Part shown: positions 1 to 12,004 of the stretch, piece after piece
Layout of the letters: every line of letters starts with the position of its first letter
How positions within the stretch are numbered: position 1 is the first letter of the stretch
Source of the DNA: Oikopleura dioica
Lineage: Eukaryota; Chordata; Appendicularia; Copelata; Oikopleuridae
Direction of reading: 5' to 3'
Length of the DNA stretch: 64,000 nucleotides
Assembly (NCBI GenBank): GCA_907165135.1
Contig: OU015566.1
Span: 2,978,501-3,042,500 of the forward strand
Translations under genes and position numbers: made by a program
Notes under the pieces: model-generated
What the model saw: the letters and a program-made list of their open reading frames with translations, nothing else
Database searches by the model: none
What the model was told of the DNA's origin: nothing

Positions 1-1361
1 CCAGGAAGTGTAGCCAGGTGATTGGCCGGAAGAAGAGTAGCGCATGTCGCACTGAGCGCCATTCAACGGCACCGACTGGTGCATATTCGACAGATCTAGC
101 CACATTCTAGTGACGCCTGCATCTAACCACTCGTGGAAATAATTTCCAAGAGCTTCTTGCTCTTGAATGCTTTGGATTCTCAACTGCTCCGCTCCGACGC
201 TTTCGCAGTATTTCTTCGCCTCGAGCCAGGGTTGATGGTATTGTCCGTTTAGGAAGAATTTGTAGCACTTGCTGCTGTTATCGTTGATTCTGATGAGCGA
301 CCATCCATCGGGGCAAGTTCCGCCAAGGGGTTTTTGACAAACGCCGGAGAGTTGTTCTCTCGAAATGACTGCTTCCCACTCTCCAGAACCAGGATTGCCG
401 AAAGCAGCAGCAATCGCGCTTGGATACATGTCGAGTGCCGCATCGGGCTCGCCATAGGCCCAATTTCGGAAGCCGAAATCTGGTGCCCCGGAAACCCATT
501 CGAATCTGTCTGGCTGGTTTTTCGGCGCGTTCAGATTGTTTAACCCGATCCAGGCGCCGTAGTACTTGTTTTGAACTGCTTGGTCCCATTTCTTGATTTC
601 ATCCTGAATCAGGTCGACGATGAAGTCGTTCTCCTCCATGTTTTCAATCGTCACTAGCTGACCACCCATGTCCTGGCACTTTGAATTGGTCAAATCGAAA
701 TTTCTATTGGTCGACGAAGGAATGACTTTGACACATGAAGGATCAGATCGACCAACATCCATCTTGTACCAGCCTTCTTCGTTGCGACAGTCAGGGACGC
801 AGCCCATTTTCTGGACTTTGCAGATAAAGCTAAATCGCTTCGTACATTCGTTCTTGACCCATTTGCCTTCGGTCCCGTAATCTTGGGGGAGATTTTCGGT
901 GAATAGCGCGAAGGTACATCGCTTGGATGGATCGGAGTTTGTTTCTTGCTGAGGGCCCCAGTATTTGAAGTTGTACGGCTTTTCGATCGACATTGAATTG
1001 ACCCAAACGTTTTGATTGACGTTTTCGAGGTTGTTGAGGCCGATCCAGTAGCCGCGGTAGCCGCGCTCTTGCCAATTTAGCTGGTTGTAGATGAAAAGCA
1101 TCTCTTGCTCCGACTGAAAATAAAGGTTAAAGTAGCCGAAAATGAGTTTGTTACCTGAAAATCAACGAGATCTCCTCCTTGCGAATTGCAATAAGATTCC
1201 GCCTCATTCCAGCTTTTTTCTCCGACTCCATCTTTGCCGCTCTCAAAAACTTTGTAGTGAAAGTCGCCAAAAGTACTCCACGAGTTCGGACAAGCCACTC
1301 CGGCTTCGGCAACTTCTAGCTTTGAAAAAAGAATATTTATAACTATCAATTTTATCATCAT
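1..1361 (-). CDS. Multi-domain C-type lectin, secreted or surface (partial, C-terminus off left edge)
   Basis: The start is the double Met at 1361/1358, followed by a hydrophobic signal peptide and the typical CTLD opening ACPNSWSTFGDFHYKVF. A 41-nt GT-AG intron (about 1113-1153) joins the first exon to a long open frame that continues to base 1. At least three C-type lectin domains follow in tandem. The first has the WIGLNN core and ends near FSFICKVQ. The second begins CVPDCRNEEGWYKM, has WIGLNN and a GEPD sugar-site-like tripeptide and ends GVCQKP. The third begins GGTCPDGWSLI and is cut by the window edge. Tandem CTLDs resemble macrophage mannose receptors and many tunicate immune or matrix lectins. 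Carbohydrate binding is inferred only: the first domain has no EPN/QPD-type triplet, and the second lacks a clear WND. Confidence 0.85.
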
Positions 1362-1883
1362 TTTTTGATCTTGAAAATTGACCGTCTGAGGTGTTGGCAA
1401 TAAGTTTCGAAGACAGAAGTTTTGAAAGAAGGTGCGAAATTGGCGAGTTAGCGAGAAAATGGAACGATTATGATTTTGCAATTGCGTCAATGGAGAAATG
1501 CCAAAGAAGAATTTACCATATCATTTTTCTTATAAAAATTGTTTCGAACGAAAAAAAAAATGATTTAGGAAGAAACTACCTTATTCATAAAAATCTAAAA
1601 AAATTTCTTGATGACCAATTTATTACTAGAACTGTTTTGAAAACGATGATTCACCCAGTTCAAATAAAAAATTACGCTTCTTTCCAAAATAGCAAATTTT
1701 CTTAAAAATTCGCCTCCCATTGATTTTCTCATTTTTCACCAGCTGATCTTTTGTCTGGCCGCCAGCGAGACAAGCTTCTGGCTCTTTTCCAAGGGGCGAC
1801 GTATCTCAAGCCTTTCAAGAGATTCAAGCCAAGAAAACGCGATTTCTAGAGTTGTTGTTGAGACTTCTTTTGATGCACGAAAA
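1362..1883. other. Intergenic between divergent lectin and Speedy genes
   Basis: AT-rich spacer between the minus-strand lectin start and the plus-strand Speedy/RINGO start, so it probably holds both promoters. The 104-aa plus ORF at 1391-1705 has low complexity and no family resemblance, and I do not call it a gene. The last ~140 bases are less AT-rich and open upstream of the Speedy ATG, so a 5' extension of that gene is possible. Confidence 0.5.
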
Positions 1884-3098
1884 ATGGACAGTTTTCAATG
1901 GAGAATGGAAATTTCGTTCGAAGAGATAACTAATTTCACAAAATTTTTGGAAAATGAAAAGATCGTCAAGTTTTTGGAAGCAGATTCATGTCATCGATAT
2001 TCGGATAAATATCTTCTCGGTATTTTCAAGAATTTTATTTTTCATAAAAAAAATTCTAGCGACGACGCTGATTTATGCAAGCAGAACGAAAAGAAATCCG
2101 CTTACCATTGACGATTTTTATTGCTTACTGTATCTGGCGAATGATATGGAAGAGGACATAGAATTCAAGGTAAAAATTGAAAATTTTAAAAAAAGACACA
2201 AACGAAGAATTCGAATTTCTATTTATTTTTGTTATGTAACAGCTAAAAAACTTCACAAGCTTTTCGAGAAAATCATAAATATTATATTTAATAACTTTAT
2301 ATACCATCATAAAATACCCTTGTGTTCACAATCTGCATAGATGGCCAATTGACTCATTTTATTTCACATGGTTGAAGTTAATTCACATCTTCTTCTATTT
2401 CTTAAAAAATAGATCCATTTCAGAAAATATTTCTCTTTTTTTTAAATATGGGTTTCTCATTTCAGTACCAATAAAGAGAAAAAACCGTTCTACATGCTTA
2501 ACCATGCATTTCATCTTCAAAATCGAACCAAGCCAAATTAACGGTTCATTGAATTAACAAAACAAAAATTCAAAAAATTCAGAACGAAATTCTCCCGTGG
2601 TGCCTTGGAAGCGACTGGGAAAAACGCTGGCGCGAGTTCAACCTTCGAAAGGAACATCTCTGGAAGAAGATGGGCTACCGCGCTCTCGTGCCGCTAGAAC
2701 TTCTCGAAGAAATCATCTTCTACGGCGAGTTTTGTCAACAAAGCTGGGTCTGGAAACGAGTCAGGCACAACGATCACGGTGGTGCTATCAGGTTTGTCTT
2801 TCTAAGTCGACTGGTAGAGAAAAAAGATTCTAGAGATCATCATCGACCAAAATGCGAAAACATCATCAGCCCTCGTGGCCCAAGAAGAAGCCCGATGGGC
2901 TGTCATTATCCAAAACATTCCTCAGAGCTCAAACGAACTTCAATTTCCGCTTCATCCGGCTATTTTACGGACTCTTCCGAGTAAGTCTTTCTTCCTTGAT
3001 TTCATCTTATTCTGGTATTCAGCGAAAAAGGAGGAAAAGGCGGAATTTTCGGCGATATTTCCATTCTTTCCGAAGACTACAACGAAGAAAAACTTTGA
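1884..3098 (+). CDS. Speedy/RINGO family CDK activator
   Basis: Five exons join in phase: 1884-2019, 2060-2169, 2583-2791, 2834-2980 and 3023-3098, giving 225 aa. The core matches the Spy1/RINGO box: FLEADSCHRYSDKYLL, then LYLANDMEED, then EILPWCLGSDWEKRW, then LWKKMGYRALVPLELLEEI and WVWKRVR. Speedy proteins bind and activate CDK1/CDK2 without needing cyclin and act in meiosis and the G1/S and G2/M transitions. The fourth exon would end in a stop if unspliced; a 42-nt intron (GTAAGT to TTCAG) adds an acidic Gly/Lys tail. AATAAA lies at 3145. The C-terminus beyond the core resembles nothing I know. Start choice is moderate: upstream sequence is open in the same frame for about 20 codons. Confidence 0.88.
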
Positions 3099-3328
3099 TT
3101 GCTGTTCTTAGCTCAAACTGCCATTTATCTTTTGTATTATTCAGAATAAAATTTTGTAAAAAAACAAATCAAAAAGATATTTACGCAAGCTCTATCTCAA
3201 AATCATCGTAAAAAAATCGTTTTCGAACAGGAAGGAAAAGTCAAATTTGTTTGATGAATAAGAAAGGACGCTTAATCATTGACATACATTTCTGTGCCGG
3301 GTTTTTTGTCAAGTTTAAAAGCTCCAAA

Positions 3329-5940
3329 ATGGATAAAAATATTGTCGAGAGCGACAGAGAAACTCTACTTTTTACAAGAGGAAAACTAAAAACCAATAAT
3401 AGTATCGCCGAAAATATCCTTATTTACCAGAATCATTTTCATATTCGCGAAGGAGCAGAGACACCAGCGCGCAAGAGTAAATCTCACAATAAGATACTAA
3501 AAAAGCTTTATTTCGCTTTGAAATTTATTGGAGCTGTTCTCGGAATCGCGAGTTTGAGTTTTTCTATTTATATGGCCATCATCAAGATCTCGGTACCGAA
3601 ATCCGAAGCTTCAGTCATAACATTCTCGCCGAGTTTGTATAACATAACAACTCCTTCTCCGAAAAATTTTTCTCTGAAAAACCCAATAACGACAACATCT
3701 ACAACAACAATATCTCCTGTCATCACAGAGAGCTACATTCCAAAACCGGTGATTAAAATAATTCAGCGTTAATAGTAACTCAATTTTCAGGACGATTTTA
3801 CCATTCTCCTTTATCGCCATAGATTCATTTTTTTCGGTGATAAGAAAATAAAAAAGACATCGGCGACTCAAGCTCATATTTTTCCTCCTTACGCTGTAAT
3901 AAAAGATCAGCTTTTCCTATTCGGAAATGATCAGGTACTCGAAAAACATGACTGGGAATATCGGAGGTTTATTGTTAAAAGATTGCAATGCTCGATGGAT
4001 GCTCAGTTAAAAAAATGAAAATCAAAACATTGAATTCTTATAATTCTGGTTCTGCTGCTCTCTCGATTGAGGGAAATTCAAAAGGTTCGCATTTCATAGA
4101 GCAAATACTAATTTTTTTTCAAGCACTTATTTGTTTCGACTCTTATTATGGAAATAAATGTGAGATTTTCGATTCAACATCAACCAAAAGAACACACGCT
4201 TCAAAGTTTAAACATCTGTGGGGCATGCTCGGATTTTATAAAGGAAAACCAATAACTGTCGGCTCAACATCTTTTTCAAGCTATTGCAAGGTAGAAAGTT
4301 TCTCGGAGAGCGGATGGTTTTCGGTAGGTTCTCATCCGAGAGATCAGTGTTTGAAAAAAGAATGTGCGCGGGCTGCGAGCGGGCGAGCGGGGCGCGGGCG
4401 GGCGCGCTCGTCCATCCGACCACCTAAAATTTTGACAAATTTTGCCCCCGCCCATCCGCCCATCAAAAAATCAGGCCTTATACTGCTCGCACGCGCACGT
4501 ACCGCTCATGCGCCCCCGCTCGCCCGCCCTCCCCTCCCATGCTCGCCCCTTGCCCGTGAGTGCATGTGATCGGACCGGGTATTGTCAAGTAAAACGGACT
4601 CATTTTACACAGAACAAGGCCTTATTTTACATAAGATTGGGACTTATTTAACACAGAAAAATAGAAAATCGTTGATGACCTGTGTAAAATAAGCCCGTAT
4701 TCTATGTAAAATAGGTCCATTTTCTGTGTAGATTACGTCCGTTCTCTTAGTTGGTCGATGGGTTGGGGTTTTTGGTCCAGAGTTGGAAACGTAGTAACAT
4801 GTTGCGACTACATAGCTCCTCAACTGTGGAGCGGTTTTTAGTATCTTATAGTCGAGATATTTTAATTATCTCTTTTGCATCATGTAGGGTAGGGTCCATA
4901 GTGTGTTAAATAAGCTTTTGGTGTCTTCATCTTAATCGGTGGTTGAGCAATTACGTCATCATTCATCGATCCTGCCTCTTTTATCGACGGCACCAAAAAA
5001 TTTAAAAAGTTGTAAAAAGCAATAGAGATTTGATCTAATCGACCAGGGGCCTTCCTCACATCAGTAAAAATAATTCCTAGGGTTTTTTGGTGTCAACACC
5101 AATGTTGGTGGTGGAGAAATGACGTCATCATCAATTTTTCCTATGATTTTAGTGTATTTTTGACTATCTGATTACTCCACCACCAGTGATGGTGCTTACA
5201 CCAAATCCATATTTAACACACTACAGACCTTCTAAAGCAAGAAACAAAAGAGAGAATCGAAAAATCTCAACTCTAAGGTATTGAAAATCGCCCCACAGTT
5301 GAGGAGCTGTCTTAAAAAAAACTTGTTTTTGGTCGGTTTTTGTTTTTACGTTTCTTTCGGTTGGTTTTTTTTGAGTAGAATTTAGCGCCCCGGGAGGGTG
5401 AGCGGGCGGGCGCGGGAGGGTGCCCGCGCACATCCGCCCATCCGAAAATCTGGCCTTTACATGCCCGCTCCCATCCGCCCTTCCAAAAAATCGTACCCTT
5501 CGCGCCCGCGCTCGTCCGACCATTCGATTCTAAGGCTTTTTTCAAACACTGCGAGAGATACAAGAGAGCACACATTAATTGGGCTTGAAACTGAGCAATG
5601 ATCTTAGCCGGTGGGAAATATTATCGAAGAGAGTCTAAAGATGTTTGGATTCTCAAAAATAACGACTGGTCAATTATTGGTCATTTGAAATCGGTAAGAA
5701 TAATTATTCAAAAACTTTCCTCAACTGAGTCTAAAGAGACTTCATACAGCTTCTTCTATTCAAATCCAACAGTTTGTCTTTATCGTCGACAATGCTCTGA
5801 GTCAGATGGAAGTAGCAAGATTAAAAATTGAAGATGATAAGATTGTTGAATCAGAAGTTGTTGGTCATTATTCCTTTGAGACAAGATTATATGAAAGACC
5901 GCCTGTTCTTTATCAAACGAAAATGATAAACTGTATTTGA
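3329..5940 (+). CDS. Type II membrane protein with Thr-rich stem and kelch-like ectodomain
   Basis: Exons 3329-3748, 3791-3934, 3982-4084, 4124-4363, 5596-5693 and 5737-5940 total 402 codons in phase. Residues 1-65 are cytoplasmic and Lys-rich. A TM segment follows (FIGAVLGIASLSFSIYMAII), then a short Ser/Thr/Pro stem, then a propeller-like domain. The ectodomain aligns blade by blade with the secreted gene at 48072-49413 (shared landmarks ALICFDSYYGNKC versus LIYMCFDAMWHYDDKC, and ILAGGKYY versus FTIGGDMF), so the two are paralogs. I infer the kelch relationship from the repeated IxxxGG and W-containing blade pattern. The fourth intron (4364-5595) holds a GC-rich repeat pair and a MITE. Its donor GTGCGC is weak and rests on phase and alignment, and the first donor (GTGATT) is also weak. 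Confidence 0.75.
4371..4559. repeat. GC-rich repeat block, left copy
   Basis: Very GC-rich stretch (runs of GGGCGGGCGCG and CATCCGCCCATC) in an otherwise AT-rich intron. A diverged direct copy lies at 5393-5522, sharing gggcgggcgcg, catccgcccat, a short AAAA-rich centre and ggcctt. Each copy is partly self-complementary (GAGCGGGCG near one end, CGCCCGCTC near the other). The pair brackets the MITE at 4814-5308, so a MITE may have inserted into an older repeat, or the blocks may be the ends of one composite element. Confidence 0.6.
4814..5308. mobile_element. Non-autonomous TIR element (MITE), 495 bp
   Basis: Terminal inverted repeats AGCTCCTCAACTGTGG (4814-4829) and its complement (5293-5308), extendable to about 20 bp with one mismatch. 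A second inverted pair lies inside (gtgtgttaaataag near 4909; complement ending near 5222), as do ggtggtggag and ctccaccacc motifs. The inner sequence is clearly related to the Harbinger-like element at 31315-31671: shared gtcgagatat, ctcttttgca and tagtgtgttaaataagc. No coding capacity. I found no clear target duplication. Confidence 0.7.
5393..5522. repeat. GC-rich repeat block, right copy
   Basis: Diverged direct copy of the block at 4371-4559 (gagcgggcgggcgcgg, catccgcccatccga, ctggcctttac). It sits between the MITE and the acceptor of the kelch-like gene's fifth exon. Confidence 0.55.
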
Positions 5941-6202
5941 AAAAAAAAATCATGTAATACATTGAGTCAAGTTTTCGGGATGCATTTTTCTTTTAAAAAT
6001 TGGCTGTCATTAAAATTGATTTCTGGGTGCTTTGATTTATCGAGTTAGTTTGGCAAAAGTGAAACAATGGGCAATAATTCCCCTCGTCTTCCATTTTCCG
6101 TTTTTCCCTCGAGTCAAATAAAATATTTATGACGTCGGATTTTTTCACTTCGTCCTCGGACATTTCCTTGATCTCGCGACACTGATTTGAGAAGTTGACG
6201 GA

Positions 6203-6643
6203 ATGGCGGTCGGTTTTTCCGCTGGAATTTTGAGAGGAAAACAAAGAAAAAGATTCGGAAAGAGTAAATTTATTTTAAAAGAGGTTGATTGGGCTGGAGC
6301 AAGGACTTATTTCGATGGTCTCAAGGACAGGAATAAATGCAAAATTAAGGGCGTAGAGGCCTAATACGGTTGCCTTCTTTTCACCTTATTTTCTCCGTGA
6401 ATCTCAAAATGATCCCTACGAAAGTTCACCAGATGCACTTCCTATCTCCTTCTCAACGCCTTCCTCTTCATCCTCGCCGGAACCGTCGTTCTGGCCTTCA
6501 TCCCAGACGCAAAACGACGCGATAGAGTGGTCATTTCTGGCTCCCTCATCGGATCTGGCTTCTTCCTCGTGATCACTGTTTTTTCTTACCTTTTAGACCT
6601 GCGAGATAGAAAAGAGAAACAAATAAACATCGATACTATTTGA
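6203..6643 (+). CDS. Small two-TM membrane protein, unrecognised
   Basis: Two exons, 6203-6352 and 6425-6643, join in phase (GTAGAG donor, CGAAAG acceptor) to 122 aa. The N-terminal ~50 residues are basic (RGKQRKRFGKSKF). The second exon encodes two hydrophobic segments, LLLNAFLFILAGTVVLAF and VVISGSLIGSGFFLVITVF, separated by a charged IPDAKRRDR loop, then a charged tail. An in-frame stop lies just upstream of the ATG. I do not recognise the family; the shape is that of small vertebrate TMEM proteins. Its 3' end converges on the gene at 6704-6981 with about 60 bases between stop codons. Confidence 0.6.
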
Positions 6644-6703
6644 GTCCATTTCATGATGAAAATCTTTATTTACAGAAGAATAATTAAAGGCAGTAACAAA
6701 TTA

Positions 6704-6981
6704 CTAATAGTCCTCGGATTTTCGGATTCGGACATTTGCCTTTTGGTAAATATTGTCCAACGATGAGCTTAAATTAAATTTTTATAAAGCTCTTTTATTT
6801 TTCAATTTGTAAAAAATTGATGTTACCTGTGAAAAACTTGAATGGCAGTTTCATTTCTCTCGATTTTCTTCATCTTCTGACCTCTTTTCGGCTTCCCGAT
6901 CTTTTCACTCTTCGAACGAAAATCATAAAAATTTAAAAAAATCAAAAGAACGAATGTCTTCAAAATCGAGAAATAAATCAT
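6704..6981 (-). CDS. Small protein with N-terminal signal/anchor, unrecognised
   Basis: Exon 6981-6827 and exon 6767-6704 join in phase (donor GTAACA, acceptor TTTAAG) to 72 aa. The chosen Met gives the hydrophobic start MIYFSILKTFVLLIFLNF, then a strongly basic stretch with KKIERNETAIQVFH and a short polar tail; Mets at 7047 and 7068 would add up to 29 residues. A minus-strand AATAAA lies at about 6664-6669, just past the stop, which supports the strand and end. Function unknown; a secreted peptide or single-pass protein is possible. Confidence 0.5.
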
Positions 6982-7218
6982 TCTTCTCGCTGCTTTTCGT
7001 AAAAATTTGATATTGTTCGCAACATAACTGTATATCAGAGACTTCATTATTTTGTTATTTTTAGGCAACGTTATTTTTTCGACATTCTAGCGTCTTATTT
7101 TGGGAAAAAGGAGAAGGGATGGGCTTTGGTAAAGGGAGTATTGTTGCCCCGCGGGCCGAATACTGAATTTTGTTTTTTTTTAATTTCTCAGACTTTTCTT
7201 CAGACTCATTTTTATTAA

Positions 7219-7871
7219 GGGTACTACCTTCGATTTCCAAAAGGTATCTTATAGAACTCAATGTAGAAAACGGTAACTAGAAATGGATTCTTCGTTAAAA
7301 TTTATGGTCATATATTGAAATTCTCGATCCTTCTTCAGATATTGCCTCAAGAATTTTTTCGAAAAAAATTTTGATCTTCGATTTTCTTGATCAAGGGCTT
7401 ATTTCAAAGCTTAGAGCAAGAGGATAATTTTGGCAGCTATATCGATCGTTGAATTTAGATATTTCAGATTCTAGAGCGAAAAATAAGGCCGCAACTTTTA
7501 AAAAATGCTAAATTTTAGCAAAATCGTTGAGACACAATTTTCAAAAAATTAATTTCAGTATTTTAAGTCTTTCAATGAAAAAATCCTTCTGACATTTTGA
7601 AGATCAATGTTTAAAGAATAAATAAAAAATAAAATGAGATAAAGTTATCAGGGTTGTTTTTGAGTTATTCAAGCCTAAATATAGGCCATTTCGGCAAAGA
7701 CGTTGACTTCAAGCCAAAATTTAGCCGGTTTTTCCTTGAGCAATGGAGAAACCCCTCTGTAAAAGTAAGGATCTAGGATAGATCTAATTAATAAGCGCAT
7801 ATGGAGTTCGCCATCATATATAATTCCTGAGTTATTCAAGGCTCAACTTGGGGAAATCGAAGGTAGTACCC
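7219..7871. mobile_element. TTAA-flanked non-autonomous TIR element, 653 bp
   Basis: A perfect 20-bp inverted repeat, GGGTACTACCTTCGATTTCC at 7219-7238 and its complement at 7852-7871, is flanked on both sides by TTAA (7215-7218, 7872-7875). TTAA target duplication is the hallmark of piggyBac-type transposition. No transposase ORF is visible. The right 411 bp recur at 10452-10862 because the tandem duplication boundary (7461) lies inside this element. Confidence 0.8.
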
Positions 7872-10449
7872 TTAAGCAAAAATATTATATTTTTGCTCAA
7901 GAAAAAATATTCGTTCTGGTTGAACTTAATCAGATATCATTTCGATTTCCGTCAAAGGACCATCTTCATCGATCTGCGAATAAACTCTTTTACTTCATTT
8001 ATCAACTTGATGTCATTTACAACAAACATATCATTTCAATCATTTCGGTCAAAGTTGGGCCGCCAAAATTTATTTCCGGGCTTTGAAGCAGCTGATTCTT
8101 ATTTCTCGAGATGAAGCTTGATAATTATCAAAATTTCGAAGCTCTTACCGACTTCTCAGTCTCACTCAGGAGAATTCCTCCTGGGCTATAAATATTTTTG
8201 CTCTCTTCAATTTTCAAGCCAGTCAAAAATTCTTCGGAGTTTTCTTTAAAGGTGTCCTAAGACTTCATTTTTAGTAGAGTCGAGATCAGAAAAAAAATTC
8301 AGTCTAGTACATCATCTAGCGACTGAAAAAAGAGAGATGAAAGTTAATTAAGGGCTCAAATCAGCTGATGCCAAATATTTACCGAAATTCAATTCAGCTA
8401 ATTTTGGTAAATTTATGGTCGTCATTTGATTGATCTCGCAATCGACTTCATATTTTCTTGAAAGGAAAACAATAAAGAAATATTGGTCTTTCGTCGTGTT
8501 ATTCAGCAAAAAAATGTAAAAAGAGATGTTTTTTCAGTATAATTTCGGAAGTAGAGCTGTTTACAGTAATGATTCTGTAAGATGCAAATTGAAAAAAGAG
8601 ATGGTCGAGCCTGAAATGGTGGAAACTTTGGTTCTTTGCTTTATGGAGACTTTTTGGCCAATCAGAGGACAGAAAAGCTTGGCTGCGCAAATCAGAGGCC
8701 ATCTGGTCCTGGAAGAACCAATAAGATTCGCCCATTTTAGGCCGATTTTGGCCTTGAAACGTGCGGAGATTTGTGTGTTGGAACTGATTTCTTGAGCAAA
8801 AAAATGGTCATTCTTTCGGATGGGAGTGTGATGCAACAAAATTTTCGGAATTCGAACTAGTGTGAGAGCAGGTTACAGTAGAAACAGTTTCGTGATAAAA
8901 GTCGCGGTGACTCTTTTTCTTCGTTTTCGTTTTCTAGTTCATCTTATTCTTCAAATCGTCAAGGGCGTCATCGCCAAAGGCAAAGGGCCAGGCTTTGATA
9001 ACGAGCAGAATGTTGAGGATGGAGGCAGCGACGATCCAGACGACGATGAAAATGCCGACGCAGAGGATTTTGAGCGAGTCGCCGCAGTCTTGGCAAGCAG
9101 CGATGAAGATACCGAGGACGGTGACGATCAGGAAGAGAGCGGTGAAGAGGAGGGAGATCAGGGCGCAAATTGTGGTAGCCTGAAAAATTGAAGATTCGAT
9201 CGAAATTTCTCATTCGAAAAGCAAGTCTGAAAACCATCCTTACTTGTCTGAACAAAGACTTACCACAAGCAATTCTTTGCAGTCGAGTTTGATGGCCAAA
9301 ACACCCATGAGGCCAACGAGGAATGCGAAGAAGGAGCTACCGTTTCCAGATGCCCTAGTTTTTGGTTTAAAATGGTCCATTGTATTTTCGCTTACATTGA
9401 TTTTCGATCACCACTTTCAGCACTTCGGTTGGTGATGCAAGAAAGAATTCCAGGGAGAACGGCGAAGGCGATCTGGATGATGCAGATCCAGAAGATAGCG
9501 CCGATGTCGCCCTTAAGATTCTTAAGTTAAGAAGATTGATGAGTTCATTTCCCGCGAGGAAGGACTTGAGGTTCGTCAGAAAGCTAGGGCAAATAAAAAA
9601 TCAGCTGAATTGGTAAACAAGTTATAAATTTATGACGCTGCAAAAGTAAAAATTCCGCTCATGAAAATAAAATAAACTCTATGATGAGTACCAACAGTGT
9701 TAAATACCTTTGCCTTGTCATTGAGGCCGACTGCGCCCATGACTCGATCAGCAAAGCCCTCAACAGTCTTGATCCATGGTGTTCCGATTTGAGCCTCTCC
9801 AGGCCACCACCAGTCTTCGCCGTAGGATGTTTGGATGTCAGAAGCTGAATTATCGATAAAGATTCGCATATTACAATTGAGCTCGGCAAACTGTGTGAAA
9901 ACCTGATTCAGGGTCCCGGAAAAGCTTTGATTAATAATGCAAAGATCTTTCATGACCCTGACACAGGTCTTTCGACCGGTTGCCGAGCCCAGATGGCTGA
10001 GACTTATTTTTCTTCAGAAAAATGTCAAAGAATTTTTTTTATTCTGAAATGAATGACTTTCAGCCGAAAAAATTCCTTTATAAAGAGCGAAAAAGGGATA
10101 ATTTTCCCTTTTTTGATCCCCTTTGAAATTGATATTTCATGAAAGAAATAAAGAAAAAGATCGATGGATCGATTTTTAGTAATTAAACCAAGAAATTATC
10201 AAGACTTTTACATTTTGTGTTAAAATCTTTGACAAAATCTAAGTCCAAAATGCTGCAAACATCTATTTTCATAAAAATCTTCATTTGATTAAAGTCTTTG
10301 ACAAAACCTGAATTCAAGAGCTCTCTAGCAATGCTTCCTTCTGCCATCTTTCAAAAATCCTTATTTTTAATTCCTCTTTATGAAAACTCGCAAAAAATAA
10401 ATAAAAAAACAGCTTTAGATTTTGTGAACCTACAAAAAAAGGAGAACGA
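7461..10449. repeat. Tandem duplication, unit A (2,989 bp)
   Basis: From atttcagattctagagcg to ggagaacga this sequence is repeated almost exactly at 10452-14109. The differences I see by eye are a 665-bp filled insertion in B, two short homopolymer changes (a +1 T at about 10720 and a +3 T at about 13020) and isolated substitutions, for example near 9589 versus 13246. The junction is abrupt, with two filler bases at 10450-10451. The near identity indicates a recent event or an assembly haplotype duplication. Confidence 0.95.
8934..9953 (-). CDS. Four-TM membrane protein, copy A
   Basis: Minus-strand exons encode four hydrophobic segments in order: GAIFWICIIQIAFAVLPG; SSFFAFLVGLMGVLAIKL; ICALISLLFTALFLIVTVLG; LCVGIFIVVWIVAASILNIL. 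The tail is FGDDALDDLKNKMN, with the stop at 8936-8934. Introns at about 9317-9357 style positions use GTAAGC/CTAG and GTAAGT/TTTCAG in matching phase. An N-terminal exon (ORF from 9953) carries DIQTSYGEDWWWPGEAQIG before the TMs, but its join to the first TM exon is out of phase in every splice I tried, so the 5' end is unresolved. The layout recalls MS4A or tetraspan-like small membrane proteins; no family assigned. Confidence 0.65.
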
Positions 10450-11343
10450 GGATTTCAGATTCTAGAGCGAAAAATAAGGCCGCAACTTTTAAAAAATGCT
10501 AAATTTTAGCAAAATCGTTGAGACACAATTTTCAAAAAATTAATTTCAGTATTTTAAGTCTTTCAATGAAAAAATCCTTCTGACATTTTGAAGATCAATG
10601 TTTAAAGAATAAATAAAAAATAAAATGAGATAAAGTTATCAGGGTTGTTTTTGAGTTATTCAAGCCTAAATATAGGCCATTTCGGCAAAGACGTTGACTT
10701 CAAGCCAAAATTTAGCCGGTTTTTTCCTTGAGCAATGGAGAAACCCCTCTGTAAAAGTAAGGATCTAGGATAGATCTAATTAATAAGCGCATATGGAGTT
10801 CGCCATCATATATAATTCCTGAGTTATTCAAGGCTCAACTTGGGGAAATCGAAGGTAGTACCCTTAAGCAAAAATATTATATTTTTGCTCAAGAAAAAAT
10901 ATTCGTTCTGGTTGAACTTAATCAGATATCATTTCGATTTCCGTCAAAGGACCATCTTCATCGATCTGCGAATAAACTCTTTTACTTCATTTATCAACTT
11001 GATGTCATTTACAACAAACATATCATTTCAATCATTTCGGTCAAAGTTGGGCCGCCAAAATTTATTTCCGGGCTTTGAAGCAGCTGATTCTTATTTCTCG
11101 AGATGAAGCTTGATAATTATCAAAATTTCGAAGCTCTTACCGACTTCTCAGTCTCACTCAGGAGAATTCCTCCTGGGCTATAAATATTTTTGCTCTCTTC
11201 AATTTTCAAGCCAGTCAAAAATTCTTCGGAGTTTTCTTTAAAGGTGTCCTAAGACTTCATTTTTAGTAGAGTCGAGATCAGAAAAAAAATTCAGTCTAGT
11301 ACATCATCTAGCGACTGAAAAAAGAGAGATGAAAGTTAATTAA

Positions 11344-12004
11344 GGGGGTGGTAGTCGAGAATACTTTTCTCGACTTTTTGAAATTTTGATTTTATTTTTG
11401 AATTCCTCGATGCAAAAGGAACATTTTTGGTCCCTACCATTTTTTGATTTGATCAACTTTATTTTAGAAAATATCGATTTTAAGTCGGGAATTTATGATT
11501 TTTCGAAACTTGGAAATTTGATTTCCTTTACTAAAACCGATATTAACATGATTTTTGCTGCGTGATATTGTCAAGATAAAAGATTTTACTAATAAATAGG
11601 CAATAATTGAGAATAGTTGTTATTTTTTCGAAAATTAAAGTTCAAATTGGGTGAAAATTGACGATTTTTATGAAAACTACATTTTTTAAATCAGGTTCTG
11701 CGACCTCAAAATGAAACAGAACCTTTTTTAAACTTATTTGCCCACACGCCTAAGGGTCTGAACTATCTTAAGAATAAATCAATTTTCGAAAAAAATTTAA
11801 GGGTTTTCTCACAATTTTGTCAAGAGATAGGTCCACTTTAGAAGCATATTTTGAGCTTTTTCCGAAAGAAAATTTTTTAAAAACTATGTCGCCCACATAA
11901 TTTGAACCCTTTCAAACCCATTTTCGATGAGAAAAGAAAAAATTTTTTTGAAAAATTTTGAGCTAATTTTGTTGAAAAAAATCCGATTCTCGACCACCAC
12001 CCCC
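11344..12004. mobile_element. TTAA-flanked TIR element present only in unit B, 661 bp
   Basis: Left end GGGGGTGGTAGTCGAGAAT and right end ATTCTCGACCACCACCCCC are inverted repeats (one mismatch in 19), flanked by TTAA at 11340-11343 and 12005-12008. Unit A at about 8346-8352 has the exact empty site with one TTAA, so ends and target duplication are defined by comparison. AT-rich interior with no ORF. Confidence 0.92.

Noticed and set aside
5993..6244. 83-aa minus ORF
   Set aside because: Overlaps the start of the better supported plus-strand two-TM gene and has no supporting signals.
8862..9191. Acidic 109-aa plus ORF (and copy at 12519-12848)
   Set aside because: Antisense shadow of the four-TM gene exons, whose minus-strand reading gives hydrophobic segments with matching splice phases.
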